Shown: piece after piece, positions 18,145 through 27,854 of the stretch
Numbering within the stretch: position 1 is the first letter of the stretch
Layout of the letters: the number at the start of each line of letters is the position of its first letter
From: Massilia aurea
GTDB taxonomy: Bacteria; Pseudomonadota; Gammaproteobacteria; Burkholderiales; Burkholderiaceae_D
NCBI RefSeq assembly: GCF_024753205.1
Contig: NZ_JANUGZ010000001.1
Location: 1,116,001 to 1,180,000 of the forward strand
Length of the DNA: 64,000 nt
Direction of reading: 5' to 3'
Program-made: the position numbers and the translations under genes
The notes under the pieces: generated by a model
What the model was told of the DNA's origin: nothing
Database searches by the model: none
What the model saw: the letters and a program-made list of their open reading frames with translations, nothing else

Positions 18145-18993
18145 ATGAACCTTTTTACTAAAAAAAACTATCTAGAATGCTTTTTCATCCTTAACAGCCT
18201 GTTTTTGATCAGTGCTATCAGTTTCGCCGCAACAAATTCAGCTTGGCAGAAACTAGGTGTAAACACCGCACCCGAGCGTATCGTGCAGACGCGCGATCAT
18301 ACAATCACCGTGCATGAAATGACGTCCAGCCCACTCGGCAGCCGTGCCGGACTAACATTTGCGTGGGTCGAATTCGACAACGTAAAGAAAAACATTCTGG
18401 TAAAAGAGGTGCTTCGCTTTGATGATAGTTATTCGATTTACAAATCAGAAACCCCAGCCAATGCCTTGCTTTCAATTAATGGTGGATTTTTTGGCTACGA
18501 CGCCAACAAGCGCTACATTCCCTTGGGCCTGGTGATTTCTGACGGAACAATCGTGAACCGAAAGATTGCCTGGTCAGGGGGAGGTATTCTTCTACAAAAA
18601 AAGGGCGAGCACGCAAAAATCACGAAGGCAAGAAAATTCAAGGTAAGCTCCGGCATTCTGCAGGCAGTGCAGAGCAAACCGCTCATCGTCGAAGATTCTC
18701 AAGTCGCCATCTACTCGGATGACAAAGAGCGCTTCAACCGGACAGCTTTCGGTGTCTTTCCATCAGGGAGAATTTTTGTTGCTGGTGCATTCGAGAGTTT
18801 CGGGCGAGCAGTTTCGCTGTACGAATTCGCGCAACTGGTGACGTCGATCGAGTCCGCCCAAGGTGAGCGACCTGTTACTGCGATTGCGATGGATGGCGGT
18901 CCGGGCTCGCAAATTTACATACCGCAACTCAAGCTACACTATGGCGACCCAGGAAAAAACTACGTTCCCAACTTAGTGGTCATCTCCCGGTAG
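18145..18993 (+). CDS. Secreted phosphodiester glycosidase-like protein (NAGPA domain)
   Basis: A 282-residue protein with a signal peptide (FFILNSLFLISAISFAATNSA). The NAGPA-type phosphodiester glycosidase domain is recognised by ALLSINGGFFGYD, NRTAFGVFPSGRIFV and AIAMDGGPGSQIYI, the last two forming the usual active-site region. Family members cleave sugar phosphodiesters such as those in exopolysaccharide or phage peptidoglycan. Its base composition is AT-richer than the flanking operons, which suggests horizontal acquisition. GGGAAGACGC before the ATG gives a weak ribosome-binding site. Confidence 0.82.
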   Translation: MNLFTKKNYLECFFILNSLFLISAISFAATNSAWQKLGVNTAPERIVQTRDHTITVHEMTSSPLGSRAGLTFAWVEFDNVKKNILVKEVLRFDDSYSIYKSETPANALLSINGGFFGYDANKRYIPLGLVISDGTIVNRKIAWSGGGILLQKKGEHAKITKARKFKVSSGILQAVQSKPLIVEDSQVAIYSDDKERFNRTAFGVFPSGRIFVAGAFESFGRAVSLYEFAQLVTSIESAQGERPVTAIAMDGGPGSQIYIPQLKLHYGDPGKNYVPNLVVISR

Positions 18994-19001
18994 AAGAAAT
19001 C

Positions 19002-19127
19002 ATGCCCTATCGATCCCGCCCCGGACGACTACGGCAAATCAATTCTGGCGGCAAAGCGCCGTCAGTCCAATCCACTATGGCGAATATCGCCGGGTGGCTG
19101 AGTTCGAGCATCAAAAAAATCTCCTAA
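19002..19127 (+). CDS. 41-residue frame ahead of the next gene, same frame
   Basis: The frame MPYRSRPGRLRQ...SSSIKKIS starts 8 bases after the preceding stop and ends in TAA at 19125-19127, immediately before the ATG at 19128. It is in the same reading frame as the following gene. It may be a separate small protein or the original N terminus of that gene cut off by a nonsense mutation; its basic composition would suit the cytoplasmic side of the membrane helix that follows. AGAAGAA upstream could serve as a ribosome-binding site. Confidence 0.4.
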   Translation: MPYRSRPGRLRQINSGGKAPSVQSTMANIAGWLSSSIKKIS

Positions 19128-20015
19128 ATGTTCGGCATTACCGGAGCTAGCCTGCTTGTCTGGTTCATGCCATTTTTTGAACCACTAAAAAACGATTTTT
19201 TGCATTGGATCTACCCGGAGAAGGTCGATATCACACTCGATTGCGGCACTTGTATCATGTCGCTGTCGCAACCGATATCAATCCTCATCCATGCGACGCC
19301 TGATGCATCCACTCCTGTTGAAAAAGGTTTCCTTAAGCTTGATTACGATCGCTCCGTTTTTGTTCTGTCCAAAGATACGCCCAGTGGATTCAATACGGCG
19401 GAAATAGCGGAGAGTCGAATGCTCAACGAAGGACGCTTCGTTCTCTATCCAAAACAGATCCCGGAAAAAGAATACCAGAGCACGATGTCGATCACCCTTA
19501 AAACGAAGTACGGCGAACATCGTTCGAATAAGGTTATTGTCACGATATTACCAACTGAACCCGGTTACGTGACACCCTTTCTGGATAGCACAGGCAACAA
19601 GCAATACGATTTATCCGGTGAGTGGATCATCGAAATCGACGGAAAACAAGGGCAAATGCAGATTAGTCAAAACAAAAAAGCGAAAATCACTGGCAAATTC
19701 TCATTAGGCACTACTGAACGTGGGACGGAGAAAATAGTCGACGGCTTTAAAGATGGAACGACGTTCAGGGCATGGCTCTACAGATCAGCAGATAAAACAA
19801 AAGCCTGGCGAGTTGAAGGACCCTATATAACAAAGGCAGAGACGCCGAATCTGATCGAAATCACCTCGGCATGTGCATGGGCGGTCGTCGCCGATCGCTC
19901 CATCACGCAAAATACGTTCGTCGATCCCATCTATCCATGTAAAGCAAGAAACTTTGTTGGATGGAGAAATACAAGTTATTCCACGTTCTATGCAGTTGCG
20001 CGTACTCAACCGTGA
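19128..20015 (+). CDS. Unknown membrane-anchored extracytoplasmic protein
   Basis: A 295-residue protein I do not recognise. It begins with a hydrophobic segment (MFGITGASLLVWFMPFF) with no preceding basic residues of its own. Then follow a beta-rich region (VDITLDCGTCIMSLSQPISILIHA ... KVIVTILP) like a small immunoglobulin-type domain, and a C-terminal domain (QYDLSGEWIIEIDGKQGQMQISQ) resembling a lipocalin-like strand set. Low GC matches the preceding NAGPA-domain gene, and both probably arrived together. The upstream in-frame segment (19002-19127) may belong to it. Confidence 0.6.
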   Translation: MFGITGASLLVWFMPFFEPLKNDFLHWIYPEKVDITLDCGTCIMSLSQPISILIHATPDASTPVEKGFLKLDYDRSVFVLSKDTPSGFNTAEIAESRMLNEGRFVLYPKQIPEKEYQSTMSITLKTKYGEHRSNKVIVTILPTEPGYVTPFLDSTGNKQYDLSGEWIIEIDGKQGQMQISQNKKAKITGKFSLGTTERGTEKIVDGFKDGTTFRAWLYRSADKTKAWRVEGPYITKAETPNLIEITSACAWAVVADRSITQNTFVDPIYPCKARNFVGWRNTSYSTFYAVARTQP

Positions 20016-20198
20016 GTGACCGGAGGCCGAGCACTTGGTCGTGTTGCGCGGAGGCCGTCAGTGTGGATATTTTTCCAGACTGCGCCACCCATGTTGCGAA
20101 CACAAAAATTGTCTCGCGGAATACGAAATACGTAGCTGACCGAATCCCTTAATAATTGATTACCAGACAATCTTGTCAATCAATCCGAAAGGGATTTC

Positions 20199-21211
20199 AT
20201 GAAGCAATCACATCTTCGCGTCGTCATCATGGGCGGCTCCAGCGGCATCGGCGCCGCCACTGCCATCGCCTTCGCCCGCCAGGGCGCTCACCTCGTGCTC
20301 GGCGCGCGTGGCAAGGCTGGCCTGGACGACATCGCCCGGCGCTGCCGCCAGGCCGGCGGCCATGCCGACGTGCTGGTCGTCGACGCTACCGATGCCGACG
20401 CGGTGGCCGCGTTTGCGCAGGACGCCCGCGACCTTCTCGGTCAGATCGACCTCTGGTTCAGCAATGTGGGCAGTGGCGTCGTCGGCAAGTTCGCCGACGT
20501 GCCGATCGCGCACCATCGCCAGGTCATCGAGACCAACCTGATCACGCACATGAACGACGCGCACGCCGTGATCCCGATTTTCCTGGAACAGGATTACGGC
20601 ATCTGGGTCAACATGATTTCGTCGGGCGGCTTTGTTGCCACGCCGTACGCGGCGGCCTACGGCGCCAGCAAATTTGGCCTACGCGGCTTCAGCGAGGCGC
20701 TGCGCGCCGAACTGGGCAAGAAACGCGACATCCACGTGTGCGACATCTACCCGTCCTTCGTCGACACGCCGGGCTTCAAGCACGCTGCCAACTATACGGG
20801 TGCCAAGCTGTCGTATCCGCCAGGCGTGCTGGCCCCCGAGAAAGTGGCCAACGCTGTCGTCGCCCTGGTGCGCAAGCCGCGCTCAGTCACGCTGCTGGGC
20901 GCGCCCGACGTGACCAAGAAGCTCACGCAACTGCGCCCGACCTGCTGGCATCCGGCATGAACCGCTTCATGGAAACCTGGGCCAAACGCGCTGACCCCAC
21001 CGAAGACACGGTGGGCGCGCTGTACGAGCCGCAGCAGGGCGCCAGCGGCGTGCACAGCGGCATGGTGAAGCGCCCTGCCTCTGCCCCTGCTCGACCGCGG
21101 CGCGACGTGCAGCCTCGCGTGCCATCGAATGACAACACGCTCGCCGTGGGCGCCGTGCTGATCGCGGCCGCCGTCGGCCTCTCCTTGCTGGGCAAACGCT
21201 CTGACAATTAA
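20199..21211 (+). pseudogene. SDR-family oxidoreductase, frameshifted near its C-terminal third
   Basis: The first 240 codons encode a short-chain dehydrogenase: NAD(P)-binding GGSSGIGAATA near residue 12, active-site Ser in MISSGGFVAT, then YGASK. Near 20933 the frame changes: the first frame ends at 20960 in an unrelated tail (RPTCWHPA), while the next frame continues APDLLASGMNRFMETWAKRADP and runs to 21211 with a terminal hydrophobic segment (TLAVGAVLIAAAVGLSLLG). Adding one G in CAACTGCGCCC would restore a single 337-residue protein. Either a true disabling mutation or a sequencing error. Confidence 0.75.
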
Positions 21212-22848
21212 TACGTCAGATTGACCTGCATGACGGCAGTCGTTCCGCTGACTTCGTTACCGACGATCAGCAACGGCTTGCCGTTGGGCGACTTGTGCGC
21301 CGGGATGAACGTCAAGCCTTCCGGTCCCAGGTCGCCCTTGTCGCCATCGCGCGTGTTCAGGTAAGTCACGAACGACGCTGACGCCGGTTTCGTGATGTCG
21401 TAGACCATCACGCCGCCGATGCGCTCCAGGCCGACAAACGCATACTGCTTGTCGCCGAATTTGCCGACCACGACGCCTTCCGGCTCCGGGCCTTTCGAGG
21501 CGCTGCGGTCTTCCAGATTGTTGTTGTCGTTGCTGGCGTTGAAGCGCGCATTCGGCAGCGTGCTGGTGCGGCGCTCGAATTCGTCGCCCGAGTCGTAGAC
21601 GCGCTTGATGTCCGTGTCCCAGATCGAGAATGAACGGCCGCCAAACGTGTACAGCTCGGTGCATTGGCCGGCGGCGTTCTTGCCGGTCATGCCACCACCG
21701 TTGGGCGTCGTCGTCACGCGCAGCCGGCCCAGGTTCGAGTCGAACGTCGCGCTACCGGCGTTCGGGAACACGCTCGGATCCAGCCCTGCCGTGCAATGTG
21801 CGCGGATGCGCGTCTCTTCATTGAAGCCCGGCCAGTCGGCGCGGGCATCGCCCTCATTCGCGGTCAGCAGGTAATGCTTGCCATCGACCGTGTAGCCGGC
21901 AATCGCGTCCGGCAGGTACATGCCTTTCACAGGCTGCGGACCGATCTTCGTGGCCGGCGTGCCGCTGTTGGTATTGGTGCCGCCATCTTCGTCCGACGCG
22001 TCCAGACCGAAACCGGCGACATTGTGGTCCTTGAAGCCGAGCGGCTTGATCGATGTGACCTTTGCGCTGGCCACGTCAACGATGGCGATCGCATTGTTTT
22101 CCTGCAGCGTGACCCAGGCCGTCTTGCCGTCTTCGCTGACGGTGATGTATTCCGGCTCGAAGTCCTGCGCAGCCGTGGCCTTGGGGCCAAAGATGCGGAT
22201 GCCCTGCGCGCGCAGCGCCGTTTCCTGGCCATTGAAGCTGCGGAAGTCGGCGGTGGCAACGCTTGGGGCGCCGCCGCGATTCACGGTGATGATGCTGACC
22301 GCGCCTTCGGGGTCGCTCGTCCCGGCCACGCCATAGCCACTTGGCTCGCCTTCATTGGCGACCAGCACCTTGCTGCCGTCCGGCGTGAACACCAGCATGT
22401 CGGGCAACGCGCCTACCTTCACGCTGTTGATCAGCTTGAGGTCGGCCGCATTGTAGAACGCCACGGTGCCCTGATCGGTCTTGACCGCCGCTTCGATCGC
22501 CAGCGCCACCAGGCCGTCGTACACGGCGACGCTGTTGACGGCCTTGCCGAGGCCCGCCACGCTGATCGTGCCCAGCAGCTTGGGTGCAGTCGGTGCGCTC
22601 AGGTCCAGCACGTCGACGGTGCCATTGGCGCCGTTGACGACGAACAGGCGCTTGCTGGCAGCATCGTATGCAGTGATCTCGGCTGCGCCGACGGCGCCAC
22701 CGTTGTAGCTGCCGATTTTTTCCAACGTCAGCGTGGTGGGCGTCGGTTCGTCGTCATGGTCGCCGCCGCAGGCAGCAAGCGTGCAGGCCAGCGCAATCGT
22801 GGCAATCATTGGAAGGTAGCGGTTGGTAGGACGGGAGCTGCGCAGCAT
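21208..22848 (-). CDS. Choice-of-anchor I family lipoprotein, beta-propeller type
   Basis: A 546-residue lipoprotein with lipobox LACTLAAC followed by GGDHDDEPTPTTL. The body repeats propeller-like blades such as AAEITAYDAASKRLFVVNG and LPDMLVFTPDGSKVLVANEGEP, then has EPEYITVSEDGKTAWVTLQENNAIAIVD and GPEPEGVVVGKFGDKQYAFVGLER near the end. This pattern is typical of the choice-of-anchor I/alkaline phosphatase-associated family. It is probably surface or periplasmic with unknown ligand. Start at 22848 gives the signal peptide; an upstream extension to 22914 is unlikely. It overlaps the SDR pseudogene end by 4 bases, convergently. Confidence 0.82.
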   Translation of the reverse strand: MLRSSRPTNRYLPMIATIALACTLAACGGDHDDEPTPTTLTLEKIGSYNGGAVGAAEITAYDAASKRLFVVNGANGTVDVLDLSAPTAPKLLGTISVAGLGKAVNSVAVYDGLVALAIEAAVKTDQGTVAFYNAADLKLINSVKVGALPDMLVFTPDGSKVLVANEGEPSGYGVAGTSDPEGAVSIITVNRGGAPSVATADFRSFNGQETALRAQGIRIFGPKATAAQDFEPEYITVSEDGKTAWVTLQENNAIAIVDVASAKVTSIKPLGFKDHNVAGFGLDASDEDGGTNTNSGTPATKIGPQPVKGMYLPDAIAGYTVDGKHYLLTANEGDARADWPGFNEETRIRAHCTAGLDPSVFPNAGSATFDSNLGRLRVTTTPNGGGMTGKNAAGQCTELYTFGGRSFSIWDTDIKRVYDSGDEFERRTSTLPNARFNASNDNNNLEDRSASKGPEPEGVVVGKFGDKQYAFVGLERIGGVMVYDITKPASASFVTYLNTRDGDKGDLGPEGLTFIPAHKSPNGKPLLIVGNEVSGTTAVMQVNLTY

Positions 22849-22941
22849 GATGGTCGGTTTTCCAGGGATGAAAAACCGCCAGCATAGGACGCGCCGATGA
22901 CAGCAGCATGACATGTCATCAACACGTCCCCCGTCACCGTA

Positions 22942-23631
22942 TCAGAACTGGTCGGTGTCGCGCAGGAAGCGCCAGCCGCCGGCCGGCATCGGGCCCATCG
23001 AGATGCGGCCGATGCGCAGGCGGCGCAGTGCGGTCACGCGCAAGCCCACGTCGCCGCACAGGCGCTCGATCTGGCCGCGCTGGATGTTCTTGCCAGCGAT
23101 GCGCAGGCGCTGCTCGCTTTGCCAGCTGGCCTTGAACATGCGGCCAAGCTTGGCCATGCCATTGTCGGCGATCTGGCCATCGACCTCGACGACGTATTCG
23201 GACTCGTTGCGCGATGCATCGTCGACCAGCTTGCGAATCACGCGGAAATCCTGGCTGAACACGATCAGGCCCGAGGCCATGGTTTCCAGCGGCGTGGCAG
23301 CCGTGGTCTTGAAGAGGTGCCGGCGCAGGAACGGCTTGCCGCGCCCGTGTTCCAGTACCTGGTTCTCGGCGGTGATGCTCGCGAGCGCCGCTTCGATTTC
23401 GATACCAGCCGGCTTGTGCATCAGGATCGTCACCGGATCCGGTTCAACCGGCGTCGCGCCGGGCAGCAGCTCGACCTTTTGCTCCGGCGTGACGCGGGTG
23501 GCGGGATCTTCGGCCACGGTGCCGTCGACGCTGACCCAGCCGCCGGCGATATAACGCTCGGCATCGGCGCGCGAGCACCCTGCCACGTCGGCCACGCGCT
23601 TGGCCAGGCGGATTGCTTCTTCAGTTGTCAT
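22942..23631 (-). CDS. RsuA/RluF-like RNA pseudouridine synthase homologue, catalytic Asp replaced
   Basis: A 229-residue protein with an N-terminal S4 RNA-binding domain (AGCSRADAERYIAGGWVSVDG, residues about 17-40) and a pseudouridine synthase-like domain. The motif that normally reads RLDxxTSGLL appears as PLETMASGLIVF, so the catalytic Asp is Glu. The C terminus VTALRRLRIGRISMG is otherwise typical of RsuA-type enzymes. It may bind rRNA without modifying it, or use Glu. The ATG at 23631 overlaps the threonine aldolase stop by ATGA, so it is the last gene of a long operon. Confidence 0.82.
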   Translation of the reverse strand: MTTEEAIRLAKRVADVAGCSRADAERYIAGGWVSVDGTVAEDPATRVTPEQKVELLPGATPVEPDPVTILMHKPAGIEIEAALASITAENQVLEHGRGKPFLRRHLFKTTAATPLETMASGLIVFSQDFRVIRKLVDDASRNESEYVVEVDGQIADNGMAKLGRMFKASWQSEQRLRIAGKNIQRGQIERLCGDVGLRVTALRRLRIGRISMGPMPAGGWRFLRDTDQF

Positions 23632-24674
23632 GCACGCCAATCAGTAAAAAATGCGGTGAAGACGTCGACCGTGCGCTGAACATCGCGCGCGGAGACATCG
23701 AGGTGCGTCACGAGACGCATTCTGGGGCCGACCGTGGCGCGGATCTGCGCCCGTTCGAGCGCCGCGCGCAGCGGTGCGCAGGCGCCAGCCGGCACGTCGA
23801 TCCAGAAGATATTCGTTTGCGGGGTACTGACGGTGAGCGCCGGGATCAGGGCCAGGCCGCGCGCCAGTTCGGCGGCGTTGTCATGGTCCTGCGCCAGCAG
23901 CGCGACATTGTGTTCGAGCGCGTAGTGCGCGGCAGCGGCGATCACGCCAGCCTGGCGCATGCCGCCACCCAGCATCTTGCGCCAGCGCTTGCCCTGCTCG
24001 ATGAAGGCCTTCGGGCCCAGCAACACCGAGCCGACCGGCGCGCCCAGGCCCTTGGACAGGCAGACCGAGACGGTGTCAAAGCCCTTGACGGCGTCCGCCA
24101 GGCTGATGCCCTGCTTGACGGCGGCATTGCAGATGCGCGCGCCGTCCAGGTGCGTGGCCAGGCCCTTCTCGTGCGCGAGTGTCGTGGCCGCGGCCACGTA
24201 CTCCTGACTCAGCACACGGCCACCGATCGTGTTTTCCAGCGCCAGCAGGCGGGTACGCGCGAAGTGCATGTCGTCGGGCTTGATATAGGCCTCGATGTCG
24301 GCCAGCAGGATCGAGCCGTCCGGCTGATTGATGATCGGCTGCGGCTGGATACTGCCCAGCACTGCCGCGCCGCCGCCTTCGTACTTGTAGGTGTGCGCTT
24401 CCTGGCCCACCAGGTATTCATCGCCGCGGCCGCAGTGCGTCATCAGCGCGATCAGATTGGTCTGCGTGCCGCTCGGGGCGAACATGCCGGCCTCGTAACC
24501 GAACAGCTCCGCCGCGTAATCCTGCAGGCGGTTGACGGTGGGGTCGTCGCCATACACATCGTCGCCGACGTTGGCAGCCACCATCGTGGCGCGCATCGCG
24601 GCGCTCGGCTGCGTCACCGTATCGCTGCGCAGGTCGATCCAGCCTTGCGTGTTGTCGCTCATGCTTGTTGTCAC
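23628..24674 (-). CDS. ltaE: Low-specificity L-threonine aldolase
   Basis: A 348-residue PLP enzyme that splits threonine or allo-threonine to glycine and acetaldehyde. Features: [12 protein letters not shown] at the N terminus, [15 protein letters not shown], the PLP-facing [13 protein letters not shown] and the PLP Lys in [17 protein letters not shown]. The length is normal for the family. It overlaps the upstream methyltransferase by ATGA (24671-24674) and the downstream RluF-like gene by ATGA, so all three are translationally coupled. Confidence 0.93.
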   Translation of the reverse strand: MTTSMSDNTQGWIDLRSDTVTQPSAAMRATMVAANVGDDVYGDDPTVNRLQDYAAELFGYEAGMFAPSGTQTNLIALMTHCGRGDEYLVGQEAHTYKYEGGGAAVLGSIQPQPIINQPDGSILLADIEAYIKPDDMHFARTRLLALENTIGGRVLSQEYVAAATTLAHEKGLATHLDGARICNAAVKQGISLADAVKGFDTVSVCLSKGLGAPVGSVLLGPKAFIEQGKRWRKMLGGGMRQAGVIAAAAHYALEHNVALLAQDHDNAAELARGLALIPALTVSTPQTNIFWIDVPAGACAPLRAALERAQIRATVGPRMRLVTHLDVSARDVQRTVDVFTAFFTDWRA

Positions 24675-25567
24675 TCCGTGGTGGCGGCTTGTGGGGCGTA
24701 GAAACGTTCGGTCATCTCTGCCAGACCCAGTTCGCCCAGTACCTCGTGCAGACGTTCGGTCGGGCGGCGGCGCGGCAGGTTCTTGTAGGTGGCGATGATC
24801 AGCTCGTTCTTCATCGAGTGCTCCCAGCCCACCAGCTCGGTCACGGTGACCTGGTAGCCATGCGCCTCGAGCTGCAGGCAGCGCAGCACATTGGTGATCT
24901 GGCTGCCGAATTCACGCGTGTGGATCGGGTGGCGCCAGATTTCGGTCAGCGCGCTGCGTTTCACGTCCTTGCCCTTGTTCTTGCGCAGGACGGTGGCGAC
25001 TTCGGCCTGGCAGCACGGCACCAGCACCATGTGCTTCGCGTTCTTCTTGAGCGCGAAGTCGATGGCGTCGTCGGTGGCGGTATTGCAGGCATGCAGCGCG
25101 GTGACGATGTCGATCGATTCAGGGAGCGCGCTCGACGTGGTCGATTCGGCCACCGACAGCGGCAGGAACGACATGCCCTTGAAACCCAGGCGCGCGGCCA
25201 GCTCGGTCGATTTGGTGACCAGTTCTTCGCGCGTCTCGATGCCGTAGATGTGCGAACCGCCGTTTTCCTCAACCTGCTGGGCTTTGACGAACAGGTCGTA
25301 CAGGATGAAGCCAAGGTACGACTTGCCGGCGCCATGATCGACCAGCGACACGCTGCCCTTCTCCCCCTGCACGTCGCGCAGCAGCGGCTCGATGAAGTTG
25401 TACAGGTGGTAGACCTGCTTGAGCTTGCGCCGGCTGTCCTGGTTCAACTTGCCGTCGCGGGTCAGGATGTGCAGCTCTTTCAGCAGCTCGATCGACTGGC
25501 CCGGGCGAACCTCGGGTGGCAACTCCGTTACAGCCGGGGCTTTCTTGACGTTCTCGACACGCTTCAT
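24671..25567 (-). CDS. SAM-dependent methyltransferase (Methyltransf_32 type)
   Basis: A 298-residue protein. The SAM-binding motif is VDHGAGKSYLGFILYDLF near residues 75-92, followed by YGIETREELV at the end of strand 2. Further on are TALHACNTATDDAIDFAL and HMVLVPCCQAEV, the His/Cys motifs characteristic of the METTL25/RRNAD1-like methyltransferase group. The substrate is unknown, possibly RNA or protein. The ATG at 25567 lies 5 bases after the ferredoxin stop; longer upstream frames overlap fdx and were rejected. Confidence 0.85.
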   Translation of the reverse strand: MKRVENVKKAPAVTELPPEVRPGQSIELLKELHILTRDGKLNQDSRRKLKQVYHLYNFIEPLLRDVQGEKGSVSLVDHGAGKSYLGFILYDLFVKAQQVEENGGSHIYGIETREELVTKSTELAARLGFKGMSFLPLSVAESTTSSALPESIDIVTALHACNTATDDAIDFALKKNAKHMVLVPCCQAEVATVLRKNKGKDVKRSALTEIWRHPIHTREFGSQITNVLRCLQLEAHGYQVTVTELVGWEHSMKNELIIATYKNLPRRRPTERLHEVLGELGLAEMTERFYAPQAATTE

Positions 25568-25572
25568 GAAGA

Positions 25573-25914
25573 TCAGTGGTTCTTTTCGGCGGCGTGGTTG
25601 ATCGTGTATTTCGGGATCTCGACAACGAGGTCTTCGTCGGCGACGATCGCCTGGCACGACAGGCGCGAATTGGGCTCCAGGCCCCAGGCCTTGTCGAGCA
25701 TGTCTTCTTCCTGCTCTTGCTGTTCGTTCAGCGAATTGAAGCCTTCGCGCACGATCACGTGGCAGGTGGTGCAGGCGCAGACGCGGTCGCACGCGTGTTC
25801 GATGTCGATGTCGTTTTCGAGCAGGACGTCGCAGACCGATTTGCCGCTAGGCGCCTCAAGCACGGCGCCTTCTGGGCACAGCACGGGATGGGGAAGGATG
25901 ACGATTTGTGGCAC
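25573..25914 (-). CDS. fdx: ISC-type [2Fe-2S] ferredoxin
   Basis: A 113-residue adrenodoxin-like ferredoxin. The cluster ligands are C-x5-C-x2-C in HACDRVCACTTCHV (residues about 41-52, with an extra neighbouring Cys) and the distal Cys in SRLSCQAIV. It supplies electrons for Fe-S cluster assembly on IscU. Seventh core gene of the isc operon, 42 bases after hscA. Confidence 0.95.
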   Translation of the reverse strand: MPQIVILPHPVLCPEGAVLEAPSGKSVCDVLLENDIDIEHACDRVCACTTCHVIVREGFNSLNEQQEQEEDMLDKAWGLEPNSRLSCQAIVADEDLVVEIPKYTINHAAEKNH

Positions 25915-25956
25915 TTGGGTTACCTCGGTTGATTGTTGTAGTTTGCGGTGTGCAGA

Positions 25957-27846
25957 TCAGATTTCGTCCAGCGACTTGCCCGACAATGCCTTGCGCACGC
26001 TCTTGTCCATGCGGCGCGCCGCGAATTCTTCGGTGCCATGCGCCAGCGCCTGGACCGCATCGTGCACCACGTTCTGGCGCAAACCCGGTTCGAGCGTCGT
26101 GTCGTTCGACATCGCCACCGCGTCGCGCACCATTTGCAATTGCGCGGCAATCGTGGCTTGCTCGTCGGGCGACAGCAGATCGGTATCGCTGTCCAGCGCC
26201 GACTGCGTCGCCAGCAGGATGCGCTCGGCCTCGACCTGCTCTTCGCGCAGCGCGCGCATCTGCATGTCGCTCGAGGCCGACGTGTACGAATCCTGCAGCA
26301 TGCGCGCCACCTGATCGTCCGCCAGGCCGTACGACGGCTTGACCGTGATCGATGCCTCGACGCCCGAGCGCATTTCGCGCGCAGCTACCGCCAGCAAGCC
26401 ATCGGCGTCGACCTGGTAGGTCACGCGGATGCGCGCCGCGCCGGCCGCCATCGGCGGGATGCCGCGCAGCTCGAAGCGCGCCAGCGAGCGGCAGTCCGAC
26501 ACCAGCTCGCGCTCGCCCTGCACCACGTGCACCGCCAGCGCCGTCTGGCCATCCTTGAAGGTCGTGAATTCCTGCGCGCGCGCGACCGGAATCGTCGAGT
26601 TGCGCGGAATGATCTTCTCGACCAGGCCACCCATCGTCTCGATGCCGAGCGACAGCGGGGTCACGTCCAGCAGCAGCCAGTCTTCGCCGTCGGCGCGGTT
26701 GCCGGCCAGCAGATTGGCCTGGATCGCCGCGCCCAGCGCTACCACGCGGTCCGGATCGATATTGGCATGCGGGATGGTCTGGAAGAATTCCGACACCGCC
26801 CGGCGCACGTGCGGCATGCGCGTCGCGCCGCCGACCATGACCACGCCATCAACGTCTTCGACGCTCGTGTCGGCATCGCGCATCGCCTTGCGGATCGCAT
26901 TCATCGTCTTGCCGACCAGATGCTTCGTGATCTCGACGAACTCGACGGCCGTAATCGTCACCTGCACCAGCTCGCCCGATTTCAGGATCGCCTCGATCGT
27001 CGTTTCTTCGTTCGTCGACAAGAGTTCCTTGGCCTGGCGGGCCTTGACCATCAGCGTTGCGGTGTCCTGGTCCGACAGGGGCGCCAGGCGCGCTTTTTCC
27101 ATGATCCAGCAGAACAGGCGATGGTCGAAATCGTCGCCGCCCAGGGCTGAGTCGCCGCCGGTCGACAGCACTTCGAACACGCCTTTCGAGAGCTTGAGGA
27201 TCGAGATGTCGAACGTGCCGCCGCCCAGGTCATACACGGCGTACACGCCTTCCTTGCCCTGGTCGAGGCCGTACGCAATGGCAGCCGCGGTCGGCTCGGA
27301 CAGCAGGCGCAGGACATTCAGGCCGGCTAGCTGGGCCGCATCCTTGGTCGCCTGGCGCTGTGCATCGTCAAAATAGGCCGGCACCGTGATCACGGCGCCA
27401 ACCAGGTCGTCGCCCAGCGAATCTTCGGCGCGCTGGCGCAGCGTGGCCAGGATCTGGGCCGAGATTTCGACGGGGCTTTTCACGCCGGCGACGGTATTGA
27501 GCTGGACCATGCCCTCGCCATCGACGAAGTCGTACGGCAGGTTTTCTGCGTGCGTGATGTCTTTGAGGCCACGGCCCATGAAGCGCTTGACCGAGACGAT
27601 TGTGTTCTTTGGGTCGGTGGTCTGGTGCGCGCGCGCCTTGTGGCCGATGTGGGCGTGGCCGTTGTCCAAGTAGCGCACGATCGACGGCAGCAGCGAGCGG
27701 CCCTCCTCGTCGCTGAGCACTTCAGGGCTGCCGCTGCGAACGGTAGCGACGAGCGAATTGGTGGTGCCCAGGTCGATGCCCACGGCCAGGCGGTGCTGGT
27801 GCGGGGCGGTGGACATGCCGGGTTCGGCGATTTGGAGGAGTGCCAT
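25957..27846 (-). CDS. hscA: Fe-S cluster assembly chaperone HscA
   Basis: A 629-residue Hsp70-type chaperone, slightly above the E. coli length. The N terminus [36 protein letters not shown] closely follows known HscA starts. ATPase motifs include [20 protein letters not shown] and [14 protein letters not shown]. It works with HscB to release clusters from IscU, whose LPPVK motif it binds. It is unusual here in being separated from hscB by two foreign-looking genes (27855-28735). AAGGA precedes the start. Confidence 0.96.
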   Translation of the reverse strand: MALLQIAEPGMSTAPHQHRLAVGIDLGTTNSLVATVRSGSPEVLSDEEGRSLLPSIVRYLDNGHAHIGHKARAHQTTDPKNTIVSVKRFMGRGLKDITHAENLPYDFVDGEGMVQLNTVAGVKSPVEISAQILATLRQRAEDSLGDDLVGAVITVPAYFDDAQRQATKDAAQLAGLNVLRLLSEPTAAAIAYGLDQGKEGVYAVYDLGGGTFDISILKLSKGVFEVLSTGGDSALGGDDFDHRLFCWIMEKARLAPLSDQDTATLMVKARQAKELLSTNEETTIEAILKSGELVQVTITAVEFVEITKHLVGKTMNAIRKAMRDADTSVEDVDGVVMVGGATRMPHVRRAVSEFFQTIPHANIDPDRVVALGAAIQANLLAGNRADGEDWLLLDVTPLSLGIETMGGLVEKIIPRNSTIPVARAQEFTTFKDGQTALAVHVVQGERELVSDCRSLARFELRGIPPMAAGAARIRVTYQVDADGLLAVAAREMRSGVEASITVKPSYGLADDQVARMLQDSYTSASSDMQMRALREEQVEAERILLATQSALDSDTDLLSPDEQATIAAQLQMVRDAVAMSNDTTLEPGLRQNVVHDAVQALAHGTEEFAARRMDKSVRKALSGKSLDEI

Positions 27847-27854
27847 ACTTACAA

